From: Lewinellaceae bacterium
Lineage (GTDB): Bacteria; Bacteroidota; Bacteroidia; Chitinophagales; Saprospiraceae
Length of the DNA: 8,303 nucleotides
Reading direction: 5' to 3'
NCBI GenBank assembly: GCA_020636325.1
Contig: JACJYC010000001.1
Coordinates: 1 to 8,303, forward strand
The notes beneath the pieces were generated by a model, which did no database searches, was not told the origin of the DNA, and saw only the letters and a program-made list of their open reading frames with translations. Every line of letters starts with the position of its first letter. Position 1 is the stretch's first letter. Made by a program: the position numbers and the translations under genes. Below are positions 5,512-8,303 of the stretch, piece by piece.

Positions 5512-6663
5512 GGTTATCAGTGGGGCGGTGATGACGATGCGGGCGCCATGGCCCGGTGCGGAATCGACCGTCATGTTTGCCCCATGATAATCCAGGCGCT
5601 CGCGGATGCTGTAGAGACCGAAGCCGCCTTCGACATTATCCGGATCCAGCGGCTTTCCGGGATCAAACCCGCAGCCGTCATCGCTAACGGTGATCACGAT
5701 CTCGTCTCCCACCCGGCGCAGGTCTACCTCCGCCCTTCCGGCCCCGGCATGTTTGCCGACATTGATCAGCAGCTCCCGCACCGCCTTGAAGAGGAAGATC
5801 GCCATGTTTTCGCTCAGCGGTTTGGGCGCACCGTCATCCCGGCATTGGATCGGCAGGCCGTAGCGCGCGCTCATCCGTTCGCAGAGCCATTCGATCGCCG
5901 CCAGGAAACCGCGTTCGTACAGGATGCGCGGGATCAGCTCGTACATCAGGGTGCGGGTGGCGCGGATGACATCGCGGATCAGCTCCTGCACTGCGCCCAG
6001 TGGCGGCTGCAGATCGCTGCCCGCCGCCCGTTTCCAGATCAGGCTGAGCTGCAGGCTGACCGCCGCCAGGGTCTGGCTGATGCCGTCGTGCAGTTCGCCG
6101 GCAATGTTGCGCCGTTCTTTCTCCTCTGCCCGGGTCATTTGGGAGGAGAGGCGGCCCAACTGGGCCTGATAAGCCAGCATCTTTTCCTCGGCGATCTTCT
6201 GGGCGGTCATCTCCAGCCCGGAACCGATCTGCAGCCGCACCGCCCCGTCCTCGTCCTGCAGTTCGGCGAACTGCCAGTCGATAAAGCGGCGGGTGCCGTC
6301 TTTGGCGGTGATGTAGCCGCTAAACCGGGACAGCGGGGCAAATCCGCTACCGCTATGCGTGCGCCATACCTCGGGCAGCGGCGACCAGAACGGCAGGTCC
6401 TTGATCGCCTTTCCCCGGATCTCCCCGGCGCGGTAGCCGGTGACCGTCTCGCAGGCCCGGTTAAACTCCACCACCTGTCCCGCGCGGTTAACCGCCAGGA
6501 TCAGGGCGGGACTGCCTTCCAGGATGGTGCTGACCAGGCGGTGCTGGCGGCGCAGCCGGCGGTTGCCCAGCACCGCACCGACCATAAACAGCACGATCAA
6601 GCCCACCATCGCCAGCGTGCCGATCGCCAGCGGCCATAACAAATCGAGGGGAGTATCCTGCAA
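5506..6663 (-). CDS. NarX/DesK-type sensor histidine kinase with PAS domain
   Basis: 385 residues from the TTG at 6663. Domains in order: one transmembrane helix (about 7-33) with almost no residues before it; a PAS domain (about 45-156, with VVEFNRACETVTGY and a GSGLEMTAQK end); a short coiled linker; HisKA_3 (about 179-247) with phospho-acceptor H192 in ELHDGISQ; and HATPase_c (about 290-381) with the N box (E297, N301), G1 DDGCGF (328-333) and G2 GGFGL (346-350). H192-D193-x3-Q197 is the HDxxxQ motif linked to phosphatase activity in this kinase class, so the enzyme probably both phosphorylates and dephosphorylates the regulator downstream. There is no periplasmic loop; input must come via PAS or a partner. 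A longer reading from a TTG at 6747 (413 residues) would begin inside the likely promoter and has no ribosome site, so I reject it. Its last codon and stop lie in a palindromic repeat. Confidence 0.93.
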   Translation of the reverse strand: MQDTPLDLLWPLAIGTLAMVGLIVLFMVGAVLGNRRLRRQHRLVSTILEGSPALILAVNRAGQVVEFNRACETVTGYRAGEIRGKAIKDLPFWSPLPEVWRTHSGSGFAPLSRFSGYITAKDGTRRFIDWQFAELQDEDGAVRLQIGSGLEMTAQKIAEEKMLAYQAQLGRLSSQMTRAEEKERRNIAGELHDGISQTLAAVSLQLSLIWKRAAGSDLQPPLGAVQELIRDVIRATRTLMYELIPRILYERGFLAAIEWLCERMSARYGLPIQCRDDGAPKPLSENMAIFLFKAVRELLINVGKHAGAGRAEVDLRRVGDEIVITVSDDGCGFDPGKPLDPDNVEGGFGLYSIRERLDYHGANMTVDSAPGHGARIVITAPLITG

Positions 6664-6668
6664 ACCTG

Positions 6669-6673
6669 CTCCT
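6669..6673 (-). promoter_or_regulatory. Ribosome binding site that fixes the kinase start
   Basis: AGGAG stands 5 nt before the TTG at 6663. No other in-frame start codon (TTG at 6747 or at 6690) has a comparable site. It therefore decides the translation start of the histidine kinase despite the non-ATG codon. Confidence 0.7.
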
Positions 6674-6718
6674 GCCTGAGTGAATCGCAAATTTCCGCAT
6701 GTGGATGCTAAAGATGAG

Positions 6719-6747
6719 AATATAGCAGGAAAGCAGGTTACAAGCAA
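6719..6747 (-). promoter_or_regulatory. Candidate sigma70-type promoter of the kinase-regulator operon
   Basis: On the reverse strand TTGCTT (6747-6742) and TATATT (6724-6719) are separated by exactly 17 nt. This predicts a start near 6711 and a leader of about 50 nt carrying the AGGAG site. The -10 hexamer matches 5 of 6 consensus bases and the -35 matches only the TTG core, so this is plausible but not certain. The sigma preference of this organism is unknown. Confidence 0.45.
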
Positions 6748-6875
6748 GTTTGCGGGGCATCATTCGCGTTAAACTGCGGGCAGACATAGCGTGCAATGCT
6801 CAGATACGCACTTCTTTGATTTCATCACGTTTGGTTGCTTGTTCCCTCTCCGTAGTGGCGATACAAATCCATCGA

Positions 6876-7871
6876 CTAGTCGCATTTCCCATATTTAATA
6901 ATGGTGGAATTAAATTCTTTTCCATCTAAGTATTCAATATTGGACACCAGTTGACCTTTTTTGTTATATTTAATGATCTTATCTGTTCTAGATTTAACCA
7001 AATCTCTTCCAGTGAAGTTTATAGAAGATTCACGGACCAACTTTCCGTCATCTGAATATTCAAACGTATATGTATCAAACTTTTTGCTCCTTTGAAATAT
7101 CTCAAGGCCGTATTTGACGATTTTCTTTATCAATTTTCCATCTTTATTATACAAATATTCTTCAACATTCGGCTTTGATAAAGGCTTGCCACTTGCAAAT
7201 GGAGGATTGTAGAATTTTGACTCTATTAATAACCCCTCTTTCCCATATTTTTTTTCCACAATTGAAATAAGGTTTTTATCCTTCCCGTATTCTCGCGTTT
7301 CAATATTATTTCCGGCTACATCATATTTGTTAATAACGCTAGTTGTAATAAATACTTTCTTTCTCCAATCCCAGGTCTTTGTTTCCTTTTTAAGATTAAG
7401 TTCGTTCTCATAGGAGTAAAGAATACTCTTAACCAGGATGGTATCATTAATCGAGTTATCTCTAACATAATACAATTCACTAAGAATATTTCCAAGTGAA
7501 TCAAAGTTGTAATAATCTATTGCTGTTATTTCACCCGTAGTTATTCTATTTGACACTCTTTTTATGAGTTGAGCAGCACTATTATAAGTGAAGGTTTGAA
7601 GTCCAAATTCTTCTCCGTTACTATAAGTGATTTTTTTTGAAATTTTACCAATTTTATTATAGGTAGAAATATATTTGTCTTGAGGAGTTGCAGAAAAAAA
7701 GCCTATTTCTTCAAGCAAATTTCCTTCTTCATCATATGTTAAAGTTGCTTTTTGTACTTCTGTTTTATTTTGGATTTTTGTATATGATACACACTCAGAT
7801 TGGCCAGTTTTTCCAAAAATCACGAAACAAGCCATAACAATCCAATTTATTGTTAACGTCAGACTTTTCAT
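6876..7871 (-). CDS. Exported YD/RHS-like repeat protein, AT-rich
   Basis: 331 residues. The N terminus (MKS, then a hydrophobic stretch to about residue 20) is a Sec-type export signal; cleavage may lie near GQS-E (about 23-26). A Cys at 15 makes a poor lipobox, so a lipoprotein is less likely. The rest is about nine degenerate repeats of the type (T/K)-Y-(D/N)-x2-G-(N/K)-L-(L/I), at about 43, 68, 93, 119, 178, 205, 236, 268 and 299, for example LTYDEEGNLLEE and YLYNKDGKLIKK. This resembles YD/RHS or YwqK-type beta repeats, which usually form binding surfaces. There is no toxin domain, RHS core or T9SS tail; the chain ends in KYGKCD. The gene is roughly one-third GC by eye, far below its neighbours, and codon use is A/T-ending, so recent transfer is likely. 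AGGA lies 6 nt before the ATG. Function unknown; probably periplasmic or outer surface. Confidence 0.88.
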   Translation of the reverse strand: MKSLTLTINWIVMACFVIFGKTGQSECVSYTKIQNKTEVQKATLTYDEEGNLLEEIGFFSATPQDKYISTYNKIGKISKKITYSNGEEFGLQTFTYNSAAQLIKRVSNRITTGEITAIDYYNFDSLGNILSELYYVRDNSINDTILVKSILYSYENELNLKKETKTWDWRKKVFITTSVINKYDVAGNNIETREYGKDKNLISIVEKKYGKEGLLIESKFYNPPFASGKPLSKPNVEEYLYNKDGKLIKKIVKYGLEIFQRSKKFDTYTFEYSDDGKLVRESSINFTGRDLVKSRTDKIIKYNKKGQLVSNIEYLDGKEFNSTIIKYGKCD

Positions 7872-8218
7872 TATTTATCCTATCTTGTTTTTTAACAAAC
7901 TCTTAAGGTTGCTGATTTAATTATTCCCCGATTTCAGAACCGCAACCAAGTCATAGAATTGATGGACATAAGGCAGAAGGCTCAGTTCGGCAAAATTTAT
8001 CCATCAAATTGCTTACGCGAGGTACCGCCAGCATGCAATAAACAGCAACTCACCATATTGCCACTGCAAAGCAGGGATGTCTTTCAGAGGCCACTCCGAT
8101 TTTTATCCCTGCCTGCAGTGGTTTTTTATCATTACTGCCGATTACAAGTTTCAAATATTAAATGATTTAGCCATGGATTGTCACCGTTATTCTGCTTTAA
8201 CCTGTATTCATATTGAAT
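7872..8218. other. Intergenic region upstream of the repeat-protein gene
   Basis: A 347-bp stretch between the T9SS cargo stop and the AT-rich gene, both on the reverse strand. Its first 50 bp or so must hold the leader and promoter of the repeat-protein gene, but I see no convincing hexamer pair. Its most definite element is the stem-loop at 8061-8127, described separately. Two small + ORFs (from TTG 7959 and ATG 8077) have no ribosome site or recognisable protein character, and one runs through the stem-loop. Base composition is intermediate between the AT-rich gene and the GC-rich rest. Confidence 0.5.
8061..8127 (+). terminator. Strong stem-loop with T-run on the + strand
   Basis: Positions 8061-8068 plus 8071-8078 pair with 8105-8112 plus 8114-8121: two perfect 8-bp helices (CCACTGCA/TGCAGTGG and GCAGGGAT/ATCCCTGC) joined by an AA-versus-C internal loop, with a 26-nt apical loop. 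Six T follow immediately (8122-8127). That is the form of an intrinsic terminator on the + strand, but no + gene precedes it. It may end a small RNA. On the reverse strand it would form the same stem downstream of the T9SS gene, without a T-run. Confidence 0.55.
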
Positions 8219-8303
8219 CTACTGAATCAACAGCATCTTCCGGGTTTCCTGCCATGATCCGGTGGTGATACGGTAGAAGTAAATGCCGCTGGAGGCCCTG
8301 GCG
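8219..8303 (-). CDS. 3' end of a T9SS-exported protein (type A sorting tail)
   Basis: Partial gene: the last 27 codons and the TAG stop (8219-8221) are present, and the rest lies beyond the right edge. The peptide carries ASSGIYFYRI, then a TGSW turn, then TRKMLLIQ. This is the classic end of the T9SS type A C-terminal sorting domain (Por_Secre_tail type: SGIYfyr(l/i)..g....t+KM.l). Proteins with it cross the outer membrane through the Por/T9SS system, which normally removes the domain. The cargo's own function cannot be seen. The gene is on the same strand as the AT-rich repeat-protein gene but 347 bp upstream of it, so they are probably separate transcription units. Confidence 0.85.
   Translation of the reverse strand, partial: ARASSGIYFYRITTGSWQETRKMLLIQ

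Noticed and set aside
5467..6639. Long + strand ORF (390 codons)
   Set aside because: It is antisense to the histidine kinase, whose motifs are all intact, and it begins inside the palindromic repeat array.
7959..8268. Two small + ORFs in the right-hand spacer
   Set aside because: One begins with TTG and neither has a ribosome site. They run through the stem-loop, and the second also overlaps the T9SS tail on the other strand.

Overview
The window most likely comes from a GC-rich member of the FCB superphylum (Bacteroidota, Ignavibacteria, Calditrichota and relatives). The clearest sign is at the right edge, where a reverse-strand gene ends in a typical type IX secretion (T9SS) type A sorting tail, a system known essentially only from that group. 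Several genes have good Shine-Dalgarno sites, and most of the window is clearly GC-rich. Together these argue against a classical low-GC Flavobacteriia or Bacteroidia genome, but the exact phylum is inference.

Left block (1-2503, reverse strand): a tight three-gene operon with spacings of 2 and 5 nt. In transcription order it encodes a NERD-domain protein that has lost both the expected catalytic-position Glu and any helicase body, a single-span membrane protein with a long coiled coil and a C-terminal LytR_C domain, and a small uncharacterised protein. Position 2504-2925 is a divergent regulatory spacer holding several short palindromes.

Centre block (2926-6663): four genes that may form one signalling neighbourhood. 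A two-repeat soluble protein (about 49% identity between repeats, CPPxC motif at the end of the second) and a seven-span membrane protein lie on the + strand. Converging on them from the - strand are a NarX/DesK-type histidine kinase with PAS input and a NarL/FixJ-type response regulator. The kinase has one membrane segment and no periplasmic sensor, so its signal must come through the PAS domain or from a partner. The membrane protein next door is a candidate partner, but that is only inference. The spacers here are rich in structured repeats: a terminator-like hairpin (3617-3644), heptamer arrays with dyad symmetry (3682-3790 and 4614-4728), and three and a half tandem copies of a 34-bp palindromic unit between kinase and regulator (5393-5511).

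Right block (6876-8303): a strikingly AT-rich gene for an exported protein of about nine degenerate YD/RHS-like repeats, probably acquired by transfer. It is followed by a 347-bp spacer with a strong stem-loop and T-run on the + strand that no gene explains, and then the last 27 codons of the T9SS cargo gene. I saw no tRNA, rRNA, CRISPR array, transposase or integrase.
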